Below, piece by piece: positions 32,782 to 45,830 of a stretch of 64,000 nt of DNA (its first letter is position 1; the number at the start of each line of letters is the position of its first letter). A program made the position numbers and the translations under genes. Source of the stretch: Pisaster brevispinus (Eukaryota; Echinodermata; Asteroidea; Forcipulatida; Asteriidae); the NCBI GenBank assembly GCA_023634235.1, contig JAMKCF010000018.1:6894768-6958767 (forward strand). The letters run 5' to 3'. The notes beneath the pieces were generated by a model. That model saw nothing but the letters and a program-made list of their open reading frames with translations, had not been told where the DNA came from and ran no database searches.

Positions 32782-34384
32782 CTAGAGCTTTAGTGTTTGT
32801 TGAAACAAACACTAGGTGTTCGGGTATTGTCGGAGTCAGTGTAATTGTGTTGATGTCAGCACAAATGAATCGATAAAAAAACGTGTTTTTGCTTGCGTTT
32901 TCGCGGAATTTGCTCATAGTTTGTTTATGGTCGGGTGTTTTCAAAATTACGGTATCCAAACGTTGATTACCATAGGCGCTGTCGGTCTATAGACCTTTCT
33001 TTTGCAACGTCACAGCTCAAGAAAACTATGTAAGCCATCAAATGCAAAACACAAACAGATAGCTACAGTTTGTAACAACGTTACACAAATATTCAAAAAT
33101 AGTGTTGAATTTATTGGAAACAAAGCAACCGATCATGGGAGGTATTTTATTTTATTAGAAGCTTGCCGAAAATGTTGAATTTGGTTAAAACATTTGTTAA
33201 CACGATTGAATGTTTTACTAACATTCGGCGGTCCATGCCAACCAGCGCTGTTTGTTTATCAACAATGGAAAGGTCTAGGTATTATGTCTGTACATGAACA
33301 GGAGTTCAATGATGTGTATAGAGCGCCCTCTATTGGTGAAGCGTGACACAGCCGATTCTATGACCAATCGGTCAGGAAAACAACCCGCTAAGAACGTCTT
33401 GCACCAAGACAAGCATTGAACACGTGTGCACCGCTTGGCTGTGTACATGTACAGTGTCGGCGTACGTTTGTGTTGGCCTACACTATCGTGCGTTGTCATA
33501 CAATGAAAGTCAACAGACACGAGCGCTTTGACGCCCGGTTTTGACCAGATGCAAAGAATAAAATGCTATAATCTCTGTGCAAAAGTTTCGGGAGGATAAC
33601 TCATCCATAACCTCATGCAAAATTTATGTTAAAATATAACGTAGTTGTTGAGATATGAATTTTTTCAAACTTTCAACTTCCGGTTTGAACCGGAAGCCAA
33701 GGTCAAATGGGGTTATGTTGTGTGTAGCGTTTGTTGAACTTTTAACGACCAATCCGATGATGTGTAGATTGTAAAAATCCGACATGCGGTTCATGAGTTA
33801 TGATTTTTTACAAGTATTAAACTTTGATTTAATGTAATTCAATACCCCATGACGTCATCATGACATCATCATATTTGTAGCGTCTTGATACTGAGGTCCA
33901 ATTGTCTGATAAGTTTCAACCGTCAATTCGATTTCAATCTTGAGTTATGCTGTAGAAAAGCCCAAAACATGACTTTTTCAAGAAAAAAATCGAAGGTAAA
34001 CTTCGACCTAGGGTAACGACCTAGAAGTTAAGGTCATACGATTTTGGCGTTAACTTGTCAAATGTTGCCCCAGTCTTGATCTATCCGATGCCCAATTATG
34101 AGCTTCATAGCTTTAATATTCACAAACATACAAGCATTTGCATATGGTCACTTTTTGACCTAAAATCGCTTGTAATTTGATATCCGATGACGTCATCACA
34201 ACGTCACAACTAACTCAGCTTCTGCTAGTTATGTTCTAACTTCACATGAAGTTTTAAGTTGATCAAAGGTTCGTAAGTATGCGTTTGCTTGCGGACAAAT
34301 TCCACTGAGAAGTAAAACTAAAAAAAAAAAAAAAAACCCGAACAAAAACAAAGAGTTGTTCGGGCTTAATGCCCGAACACCTAA
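32782..34384 (+). repeat. Array unit 6, type D
   Basis: Hairpin TAGTGTTTGT-TGAA-ACAAACACTA, then GGTGTTCGGGTATTGTCGG. About 650 bp of body (32880-33530) is found nowhere else in the window. Ends in a short hairpin at 34353-34382. The D start also occurs alone at 62509. Confidence 0.85.
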
Positions 34385-36141
34385 CTAGACATAAGTTTTT
34401 GTTGCATAACAAAAACAAGGTGTTCGGTGTAGACATTTTCGAGTTAGCTGAGGAAGTGTTTTCGAAGAGAAAACCGAAAAAACATAACTTAGTACTACAA
34501 ATTGATACATAAAGTGAATGGTAGTTTTCGTATTTGAAATAAAAAACTTTGATAAATTAAAAAACTTACAAAACGAGGACCGGGAGTGATTATTTTCACT
34601 TAAGCTCTCAGTTTTGACCAGAATTGAAGCACACAGGGAGACACAGTTTGTGTAATCATTGGGGATGGTGCAAGTTATGTATATAACAATATTTTGGTTC
34701 TCCGGATATAAATTGTTTACATATTAAAGGTTAATTTAATGTAAGGACGCCATCGAGTCGTCATCATCCCGAAAATAACTGTGGTTTCATCTACACACTC
34801 AGGTCTAAGTGTGTAAAGTTTAAGGTCTGAACCCTCTTTTGGTTAATTGGATCTGAGGTTTTTAAGTATGGAATACTCATCTTTCAGTAAAGGTCACTGA
34901 GAGTGAACTTTGGAGGTGTAAAATAATTTTAAAAATACACTCCAGGGTCTTTCACATGGTCCAAAGATCTGGTATGTAGCAGTTATGTTTTTTCAGATGT
35001 TTTTTTGTAAAATTTAAACATTGATTTAATGTTATGACGTCATTGATGACGTAATGATGCAGAAAACCTCTGTGGTTTCATTGACAGACTAAGGTCTAAG
35101 TACATGGTTAGCTTAAAGTCAAAACCCTTTTTGGTTCACGAGTAATGTTTTTTTCATACACAGTAGGTATACATATTATACCTGAGCTTGGATTAGCATC
35201 AATTCAATCCGATAGTTGAAAATTAAACCATGACAAATGATAATGATAATGATTTTTAAAAGTAAAAACAAAACAAAAGAACCACAAGGAAAGTTCATGG
35301 ATGAAACATATCAACATTATTGTAGACAAAAAAGGAATGCCCCCTCTTTTTAACGGTGATTTTGAAATAAAGCTTACCATTTTAATCACCGTGTCTGAAG
35401 GGCATACTCAGAGGGCCTAGAGCGCCGTTGGCAGGCACGGTCACGTCGATCAACGTGACGTGGGTCTCGGTGTTTGATGAGAAACAAACCAATGTCGTTC
35501 TTTTTCAGTTGAAGTTTTTGTCATTTAGTCAAAGTCTTACAAATCCCTAAAGCAGGTGGACATCTCAGTAAAACCTCCTCTTTTATTCCTTGTTTTCCAT
35601 TAAGCCATCAGACGAGCTCAACGGAACTAAATTCACACTGAACTTTGAATGAGTTTGGGTTTAAGCGCGGGACAACGTGTTGTTAGTACTTCTTTCCAGG
35701 ATTTGCACACAATGTATATTATGGTGCATGCTGCACGTTGTGCGGTTTTGTGTGCACGTCATACTGGATTGGATGCCACACTGTGCGCTCGGTATTGGTC
35801 TAGATTTCAATATTTTAACGCTCGTTTTCACCTAGAAATACATCTTAAAATGTATTCATTCCCATGTACGAAATGATTAGTATCCAATGTTCTTTGGATT
35901 CAAGAGAAAAGAAAGAATTGAAAGTCCGCGGTCTTTGAGTTATGTTTGTTTAAAAATTAATTACTTTTAATTACCTAATAAATCATCAGAGGACGTCATC
36001 ATTACGTGAAAACTTCTGTTTCATCCTCTACTCATGTGTAAAATGGTTGCCAAGTTTCATGACCATACGAGCTTGGGAAAAAGCAAAACATTAGCGGACA
36101 ACGTTTGTGTGTATTTTTTTTAGAACAAACATAAGAATACA
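34385..36141 (+). repeat. Array unit 7, type C
   Basis: Loop GCAT. C-type body with decayed modules, exon-like block and the GCGCTCGGTATTGG block. Confidence 0.85.
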
Positions 36142-37489
36142 CTAGACATAAGTTTTTGTTCCGTAACAAAAACAAGGTGTTCGGTGTAGACATTTTCGAG
36201 TAAGCAGAGGTAGTGTTTTCAAAGAGAAAACCGAAAAAACATAACTTAATACGTCAGATAATATTTCAGAGCGGGATAAAAGCATGAACAGTTGTTTGTT
36301 AAAATGTTAAGACAAGGTCACCAACATATTCTTTTCTGTGAAGTATGTGAAGCCCATGTTGAAAAAAAATTATAAAACTCTGCCAAAAGCTTCTAGTAAA
36401 ACTGTATTTTGAACTGTTTTTAACCCACCGCAAGATGGCGGTCTTAATTTTGTTTTTAACCAGACCCTTGTCAGACTGCAACATTGTTAAAATCAACTCC
36501 AAAAAAGTTGCCACTTTTAATTACAATGCACTTTCGGTTTTAACTGGAAGTAAAAGACACGTAATTTCATGCAAACAATTAAAATCGAAGACCTATATTA
36601 CCTTTGTAAAATCCCGCAAAAAAAGCAACCCAGGGTCTCTTACCCATTTAACATTTAAATTACGTAGATTTCCGAGGCAGCATCTGTCACAGAGCGAGCA
36701 AATAATAAAATTCCAGAGCGGGACAAAAGCATCAACAGTTGTTTGGTTTAGCGCCATCCTCTGAAATGTTTCCGTTACGTGGGACTGTACACACAGGCTT
36801 CGTGGACTTTGAACCTTATGGTTTTCATTACGTGGGACTGTACACACAGGCTTCGTGTTGCAAACACAGGCTTCGTGGACTTTGAACCTTATGAATAATG
36901 GAGCGGACAGTCAGTTACAGCGCTTTTCTCCATACACGAATTAACTGCGGTTAATACTAGCATTGGCTGTAACACCCATTTAGGACCAGAAGTTAAGGTC
37001 ATATTGGCATCATTTCTGTGCAAAAGTTTCGGAAGGATGACAGAACTACAATCTGATGTAAAATTTATGATGAAATGATCAGTAGTTTTTGAGATATGAA
37101 TTTTTTTAATATTCAACTTCCGGTTTGAACCGGAAGTCAAGGTCAAATGAGGTCGCGTTCAGTGTAGCGTTTTTAGAGTCATACCAGGCCTATCCGATGA
37201 TGTATAGATTGTGAAAATCCATTGTGTTGTTTTGGAGTTATGATTTTTTCAAATATTAAACTTTGATTTAACGTAACTCGACACCTGATGACGTCATCAT
37301 GACGAAACCAAAAATGGTTTCATCTACTAATGAATATCTAACTATGTGTAAAGTTTCAAGTTTATGTGAGCTTAGGAAGTGTGTCTTTGTTAGCGGACAA
37401 TCGACGGCGAGAAGAAGAAGACGAAGTAAAAAAAAAAAAAAAAACCGAACAATAACAAGAGGTCTTCGGACTTTTGTCCGAACACCTAA
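36142..37489 (+). repeat. Array unit 8, type A
   Basis: First of three nearly identical units of 1348-1350 bp; ends in one hairpin (37460-37487, GGTCTTCGGAC/GTCCGAACACC). Confidence 0.9.
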
Positions 37490-38839
37490 CTAGACATAAG
37501 TTTTTGTTCCGTAACAAAAACAAGGTGTTCGGTGTAGACATTTTCGAGTAAGCAGAGGTAGTGTTTTCAAAGAGAAAACCGAAATAACATAACTTAATAC
37601 GTCAGATAATATTTCAGAGCGGGATAAAAGCATGAACAGTTGTTTGTTAAAATGTCAAGACAAGGTCACCAACATATTCTTTTCTGTGAAGTATGTGAAG
37701 CCCATGTTGAAAAAAAATTATAAAAACTCTGCCAAAGGCTTCTAGTAAAACTGTATTTTGAACTGTTTTTAACCCACCGCAAGATGGCGGTCTTAATTTT
37801 GTTTTTAACCAGACCCTTGTCAGACTGCAACATTGTTAAAATCAACTCCAAAAAAGTTGCCACTTTTAATTACAATGCACTTTCGGTTTTAACTGGAAGT
37901 AAAAGACACGTAATTTCATGCAAACAATTAAAATCGAAGACCTATATTACCTTTGTAAAATCCCGCAAAAAAAGCAACCCAGGGTCTCTTACCCATTTAA
38001 CATTTAAATTACGTAGATTTCCGAGGCAGCATCTGTCACAGAGCGAGCAAATAATAAAATTCCAGAGCGGGACAAAAGCATCAACAGTTGTTTGGTTTAG
38101 CGCCATCCTCTGAAATGTTTCCGTTACGTGGGACTGTACACACAGGCTTCGTGGACTTTGAACCTTATGGTTTTCATTACGTGGGACTGTACACACAGGC
38201 TTCGTGTTGCAAACACAGGCTTCGTGGACTTTGAACCTTATGAATAATGGAGCGGACAGTCAGTTACAGCGCTTTTCTCCATACACGAATTAACTGCGGT
38301 TAATACTAGCATTGGCTGTAACACCCATTTAGGACCAGAAGTTAAGGTCATATTGGCATCATTTCTGTGCAAAAGTTTCGGAAGGATGACAGAACTACAA
38401 TCTGATGTAAAATTTATGATGAAATGATCAGTAGTTTTTGAGATATGAATTTTTTTAATATTCAACTTCCGGTTTGAACCGGAAGTCAAGGTCAAATGAG
38501 GTTGCGTTCAGTGTAGCGTTTTTAGAGTCATACCAGGCCTATCCGATGATGTATAGATTGTGAAAATCCATTGTGTTGTTTTGGAGTTATGATTTTTTCA
38601 AATATTAAACTTTGATTTAACGTAACTCGACACCTGATGACGTCATCATGACGAAACCAAAAATGGTTTCATCTACTAATGAATATCTAACTATGTGTAA
38701 AGTTTCAAGTTTATGTGAGCTTAGGAAGTGTGTCTTTGTTAGCGGACAATCGACGGCGAGAAGAAGAAGACGAAGTAAAAAAAAAAAAAAAAAACCGAAC
38801 AATAACAAGAGGTCTTCGGACTTTTGTCCGAACACCTAA
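37490..38839 (+). repeat. Array unit 9, type A
   Basis: Nearly identical to unit 8; hairpin at 38810-38837. Confidence 0.9.
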
Positions 38840-40188
38840 CTAGACATAAGTTTTTGTTCCGTAACAAAAACAAGGTGTTCGGTGTAGACATTTTCGAGTA
38901 AGCAGAGGTAGTGTTTTCAAAGAGAAAACCGAAATAACATAACTTAATACGTCAGATAATATTTCAGAGCGGGATAAAAGCATGAACAGTTGTTTGTTAA
39001 AATGTCAAGACAAGGTCACCAACATATTCTTTTCTGTGAAGTATGTGAAGCCCATGTTGAAAAAAAATTATAAAAACTCTGCCAAAGGCTTCTAGTAAAA
39101 CTGTATTTTGAACTGTTTTTAACCCACCGCAAGATGGCGGTCTTAATTTTGTTTTTAACCAGACCCTTGTCAGACTGCAACATTGTTAAAATCAACTCCA
39201 AAAAAGTTGCCACTTTTAATTACAATGCACTTTCGGTTTTAACTGGAAGTAAAAGACACGTAATTTCATGCAAACAATTAAAATCGAAGACCTATATTAC
39301 CTTTGTAAAATCCCGCAAAAAAAGCAACCCAGGGTCTCTTACCCATTTAACATTTAAATGACGTAGATTTCCGAGGCAGCATCTGTCACAGAGCGAGCAA
39401 ATAATAAAATTCCAGAGCGGGACAAAAGCATTAACAGTTGTTTGGTATAGCGCCATCCTCTGAAATGTTTCCGTTATGTGGGACTGTACACACAGGCTTC
39501 GTGGACTTTGAACCTTATGGTTTTCATTACGTGGGACTGTACACACAGGCTTCGTGTTGCACACACAGGCTTCGTGGACTTTGAACCTTATGAATAATGG
39601 AGCGGACAGTCAGTTACAGCGCTTTTCTCCATACACGAATTAACTGCGGTTAATACTAGCATTGGCTGTAACACCCATTTAGGACCAGAAGTTAAGGTCA
39701 TATTGGCATCATTTCTGTGCAAAAGTTTCGGAAGGATGACAGAACTACAATCTGATGTAAAATTTATGATGAAATGATCAGTAGTTTTTGAGATATGAAT
39801 TTTTTTAATATTCAACTTCCGGTTTGAACCGGAAGTCAAGGTCAAATGAGGTCGCGTTCAGTGTAGCGTTTTTAGAGTCATACCAGGCCTATCCGATGAT
39901 GTATAGATTGTGAAAATCCATTGTGTTGTTTTGGAGTTATGATTTTTTCAAATATTAAACTTTGATTTAACGTAACTCGACACCTGATGACGTCATCATG
40001 ACGAAACCAAAAATGGTTTCATCTACTAATGAATATCTAACTATGTGTAAAGTTTCAAGTTTATGTGAGCTTAGGAAGTGTGTCTTTGTTAGCGGACAAT
40101 CGACGGCGAGAAGAAGAAGACGAAGTAAAAAAAAAAAAAAAAACCGAACAATAACAAGAGGTCTTCGGACTTTTGTCCGAACACCTAA
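38840..40188 (+). repeat. Array unit 10, type A
   Basis: Nearly identical to units 8-9 up to about 39355, with a few changes after; hairpin at about 40158-40186. Confidence 0.9.
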
Positions 40189-41485
40189 CTAGACATAAGT
40201 TTTTGTTCCGTAACAAAAACAAGGTGTTCGGTGTAGACATTTTCGAGTTAGCGGGGGTAATGTTTTCAAAGAGAAAACCGAAAAAAACATAACTTAGTAC
40301 GACATATAATATTTCAGAGCGGGATAAAAGCATGAACAGTTGTTTGTTAAAATGTCAAGACAAGGTCACCAACATATTTATTTCTGTGAAGTATGTGAAG
40401 CCCATGTTGAAAAAAATTATAAAAACTCTGCCAAAGGCTTCTAGTAAAACTGTATTTTGAACTGTTTTTAACCCCCGGCAAGATGGCGATCTTAATTTTG
40501 TTTTTAACCAGACCCTTGTCAGACTGCAACATCGTTAAAATCAACTCCAAAAAAGTTGTCACTTTTAATTAGAATGCACTTTCGGTTTTAACTGGAAGTA
40601 GAGGACACGTAATGTCATGCAAACAATTAAATTCGAAGACCTAAATTACCTTTGTATAATCCCGCAAAAAAGCAACCCAGGGTCTCTTACCCATTTAACA
40701 TTTAAATGACGTAAATTTCCGAGGCAGCATCTGTCACAAAGCGTGCAAATAATACAATTCCAGAGCGGGATAAAAGCATTAACAGTTGTTTGGTATAGCG
40801 CCATCCTGTGGAATGTTTCCGTTACGTGGGACTGTACACACAGGCTTCGTGGACTTTGAACCTTATGGTTTTCATTACGTGGGACTGTACATACAGGCTT
40901 CGTGTTGCACACACACGCTTCGTGGACTTTGAACCTTATGAATAATGAGCGGACAGTCAGTAAAGGCGCTTTTCTCTATACACGAATTAACTGTGGTTAA
41001 TACTAGCATTGGCTGTAACACCCATTTAGGACCAGAAGTTAAGGTCATATTGGCATCATTTCTGTGCAAAAGTTTCGGAAGGATAACAGAACTACAATCT
41101 GATGTAAAAATTATGATGACATAATCAGTGGTTTTTGAGATATGAATTTTTTAAATATTCAACTTCCGGTTTGAACCGGAAGTCAAGGTCAAATGAGGTC
41201 GCGTTCAGTGTAGCGTTTTTAGAGTCATACCAGGCCTATCCGATGATGTATAGATTGTGAAAATCCATTGTGTTGTTTTGGAGTTATGATTTTTTCAAAT
41301 ATTAAACTTTGATTTAACGTAACTCGACACCTGATGACGTCATCATGACGAAACCAGAAATGGTTTCATCTACTAATGAATATCTAACTATGTTTAAAGT
41401 TTCAAGTTTATGTGAGCTTAGGAAGTGTGTCTTTGTTAGCGGACAATCGACGGCGAGAAGAAGCTGAAGAAGTAAAAAAAAAAAA
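40189..41485 (+). repeat. Array unit 11, type A
   Basis: More diverged A unit; ends in a plain A-tract without a short hairpin. Confidence 0.85.
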
Positions 41486-43229
41486 CTAGACATAAGAATT
41501 TGTTTGATAACAAATTCGAGGTGTTCGGATTCAAGTAAAGCTGACTGGAGTGATCGTGAGCTGTGCTGTTTGTTATTGTGAAAACAGAATGAATAGCTAT
41601 TAAATAATGTTTTTTAAAGCGTTTTAAAGAACTTCCAGTTTAGACAGGTTAAAAGGTCGAGACAAGGTCACCAACATATTCATTTTTGTGAAGTATGTGG
41701 AGCCCATGTTGAAACAATTATAAAAACTCTGCAAAAGGCTTCTTTTAAAACTGTATTTTGAACTGTTTTAACCTGCCGCCAGATGGCGCTCTTAAATCTT
41801 ATTTTGTTTTAACCAAACCCTTGTCAGACTACAACATCGTTAAAATCAACTCCAAAAAAGTTGCACACTTTTTGGTTCACGAGTTATGTTTTTTTCCATA
41901 CACAGTACATATTCATAATATACCTGAGCGGGGATTAGCATCAATTCAATCAGATAGTTGAAAATTAAACCATGACAAAATAATGATTTTTGAAAGTAAA
42001 AAAACAAAAAAAACAAAAAACACTAGGCAAGTTCATGGATGAAACATATCTACATTATTGTAGACAAAAAAAGAATGCCCCCTCTTTTTAACGGTGATTT
42101 TGAAATAAAGCTTACCATTTTAATCACCGTGTCTGAAGGGCATACTCAGAGGGCCTAGAGCGCCTTTGGCAGGCATGGTCACGTCGATCAACGTGACGTG
42201 GGTCTCGGTGTTTGATGAGAAACAAGCCAGTGTCGTTCTTTTTCAGTTGAAGTTTTTGTCATTTAGTCAAAGTCATACAAATCCCTAAAGCAGGTGGACA
42301 TCTCAGTAAAACCTCCTCTTTTATTCCTTGTTTTCCATTAAGCCAACAGACGAGCACAGCGGAACTAAATTCACACTGAACTTTGATGAGTTTGAGTTTT
42401 TTTATGTGCGGGACACGTGTTGTTACAACGTACAAGAATAAGCAACGCAATGATACATTTCCGTTGTGTGGGACTGAACACGCAGGCTTCGTGGACTTTG
42501 AACCTTATGGTTTTCATTACGTGGGACTGTACACACAGGCTTCGTGTTGCACACACAGGCTTCGTGGACTTTGAACCTTATGAATAATGGAGCGGACAGT
42601 AAGTTACAGTGCTTTTCTCCATACACAAATTAACTGCGGTTAATACTAACTGGGGCTGTAACACCCATTTAGGACCAGAAGTTAAGGTCATATTGGCATC
42701 GTTTCTGTGCAAAAGTTTCGGAAGGATCACAGATCTACAATCTGATGTAAAAATTGTGATGAAATGATCAGAAGTTTTTGAGATATGAATTTTTCAAATA
42801 TTCAATTTTCGGTTTGAACCGGAAGTCAAGGTCAAATGAGGTCGCGTTCAGTGTAGCGTTTCTAGAGTCATACCAGGCCTATCCGATGATGTATAGATTG
42901 TGAAAATCCATTGTGTTGTTTTGGAGTTATGATTTTTTCAAATATTAAACTTTGATTTAACGTAACTCGACACCTGATGACGTCATCATGACGAAATCAA
43001 AAATGGTTTCATCTACTAATGAATATCTAACTATGTTTAAAGTTTCAAGTTTATATGAGCTTAGGAAGTGTGTCTTTGTTAGAGGACAATCGACGGCGAG
43101 AAGAAGAAGACGAAGTAAAAAAAAAAAAAAAAACCGAACAATAACAAGAGGTCTTCGGACTTTTGTCCGAACACCTAAAAACCGAACAATAAGAAGAGGT
43201 CTTCGGACTTTTGTCCGAACACCTAAAAA
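41486..43229 (+). repeat. Array unit 12, type B
   Basis: B start and exon-like block, then an A-like second half. Two short hairpins at 43149-43176 and 43197-43224. Confidence 0.85.
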
Positions 43230-44538
43230 CTAGACTTAAATTTTTGTTGCATAACAAAAACAAGGTGTTCGGTGTAGACATTTTCGAGTTAGCAGAGGTA
43301 GTGTTTTCAAAGAGAAAACCGAAAAAACATAACATAGTACGACAGATAATATTTCAGAGCGGGATAAAAGCATGAACAGATATTTGTTAAAATGTCAAGA
43401 CAAGGTCATTAACATTTTCATTTTTGTGAAGTATGTGGAGCCCATGTTGAAACAATTATAAAAACTCTGCCAAAGGCTTCTAATAAAACTGTATTTTGAA
43501 CTGTTTTTAACCTGCCGCCAGATGGCGCTCTTAATTTTTTTTTTTACCAGACCCTTGTCAGACTGTAACATCGTTAAAATCAACTTCAAAAAAATTGCCA
43601 CTTTTAATTACAATGCACTTTCGGTTTTAACTGGAAGTAGAGGACACGTAATTTTATGCAAACAATTAAAATCGAAGACCTATTTACCTTTGTATAATCC
43701 CGCAAAAAGCAACCCAGGGTCTCTTATGCTCGAATTGATGGGAATTTTCAAAGATTTAACATTTAAATGTAGTAGATTTCCGAGGCAGCATCTGTCACAG
43801 AGCGAGCAAATAATAAAATACCAGAGCGGGATAAAAGCATGAACAGTTGTTTGGTATAGCGCCACCCCCCGCTTGTGGAATGTTTCCGTTACGTGGGACT
43901 GTACACGCAGGCTTCGTGGACTTTGAACCTCATGAGTTTCCATTACGTGGGACTGTACACACAGGCTTCGTGTTGCACACACAGGCTTCGTGGACTTTGA
44001 ACCTTATGATTCATGGTGCTGAACAGCGCTTTTCTATGTACAAAGATTAAATGCGCGTTAATACTAACGTTGGCTGTAACACCCAGAAGTTAAGGTCATA
44101 TTGGCATCATTTCTGTGCAAAAGTTTCGGAAGGATCACAGAACTACAATCTGATGTAAAAATTGTGATAAAATGATGAGTAGTTTTTGAGATATGAATTT
44201 TTTAAATATTCAACTTCCGGTTTGAACCGGAAGTCAAGGTCAAATGAGGTCGCGTTTAGTGTAGCGTTCTTAGAGTCATACCAGGCCTATCCGATGATGT
44301 ATAGATTGTGAAAATCCATTATGTAGTTTTCGAGTTACGATTTTTTCAAATATTAAACTTTGATTTAATGTAACTCGACACCAGATGACGTCATCATGAC
44401 ATCACTACGGCGGTGTCTTCTACTCATACATATCTAACTATGTGTCAAGTTTAAAGGTTGTGTGAGCTTGGAAAGTGCGTCTTTGTTGGCGGACAATCGC
44501 GGGGGATAAGAAGAAGAAGAACAAGAAGAAGTATTAAA
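43230..44538 (+). repeat. Array unit 13, type A
   Basis: Starts CTAGACTTAAA, loop GCAT. Its second half matches unit 3. Confidence 0.85.
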
Positions 44539-45830
44539 CTAGACATAAGTTTTTGTTCCGTAACAAAAACAAGGTGTTCGGTGTAGACATTTTCGAGTAA
44601 GCAGAGGTAGTGTTTTCAAAGAGAAAACCGAAAAAACATAACTTAATACGTCAGATAATATTTCAGAGCGGGATAAAAGCATGAACAGTTGTTTGTTAAA
44701 ATGTCAAGACAAGGTCACCAACATATTTATTTCTGTGAAGTATGTGAAGCCCATGTTGAAAAAAATTATAAAAACTCTGCCAAAGGCTTCTAGTAAAACT
44801 GTATTTTGAACTGTTTTTAACCCCCGGCAAGATGGCGATCTTAATTTTGTTTTTAACCAGACCCTTGTCAGACTGCAACATTGTTAAAATCAACTCCAAA
44901 AAAGTTGCCACTTTTAATTACAATGCACTTTCGGTTTTAACTGGAAGTAAAAGACACGTAATTTCATGCAAACAATTAAAATCGCAGACTTATATTACCT
45001 TTGTATAATCCCGCAAAAAAAGCAACCCAGGGTCTCTTACCATTTAACATTTAAATGACGTAGATTTCCGAGGCAGCATCTGTCACAGAGCGAGCAAATA
45101 ATAAAATTCCAGAGCGGGACAAAAGCATTAACAGTTGTTTGGTATAGCGCCATCCTCTGAAATGTTTCCGTTACGTGGGACTGTACACACAAGCTTCGTG
45201 GACTTTGAACCTTGTGGTTTTCATTACGTGCGACTGTACACACAGGCTTCGTGTTGCACACACAGGCTTCGTGGACTTTGAACCTTATGAATAATGGAGC
45301 GGACAGTCAGGTACAGCGCTTTTCTCCATACACGAATTAACTGCGGTTAATACTAGCATTGGCTGTAACACCCATTTAGGACCAGAAGTTAAGATCATAT
45401 TGGCATCATTTCTGTGCAAACGTTTCGGAAGGATGACAGAACTACAATCTGATGTAAAATTTATGATGAAATGATCAGTAGTTTTTGAGATATGAATTTT
45501 TTAAATATTCAACTTCCGGTTTGAACCGGAAGTCAAGGTCAAATGGGGTCGCGTTCAGTGTAGCGTTTTTAGAGTCATACCAGGCCTATCCTATGATGTA
45601 TAGATTGTGAAAATCCATTGTGTAGTTTTGGAGTTAAGATTTTTTCAAATATTAAACTTTGATTTAACGTAACTCGACACCTGATGACGTCACAATGACG
45701 AAACCAAAAATGGTTTCATCTACTAATGAATATCTAACTATGTTTAAAGTTTCAAGTTTATGTGAGCTTAGGAAGTGTGTCTTTGTTAGCGGACAATCGA
45801 CGGCGAGAAGAAGCTGAAGAAGTAAAAAAA
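44539..45830 (+). repeat. Array unit 14, type A
   Basis: Matches unit 4 almost throughout. Confidence 0.85.

Noticed and set aside
36435..38196. Repeated 60-110-residue open frames in A units (both strands)
   Set aside because: Identical only because the units are copies; internal direct repeats appear within the protein, diverged units break the frames, and no domain or plausible start context is present.
38630..38670. CTGATGA...GAAACC in the array, resembling a hammerhead ribozyme core
   Set aside because: An extra C sits between CTGATGA and the would-be stem II, the cleavage triplet would be unusual, and the sequence before CTGATGA does not pair with that after the second hairpin. It is a CRE palindrome next to a small GAAACC/GGTTTC hairpin.
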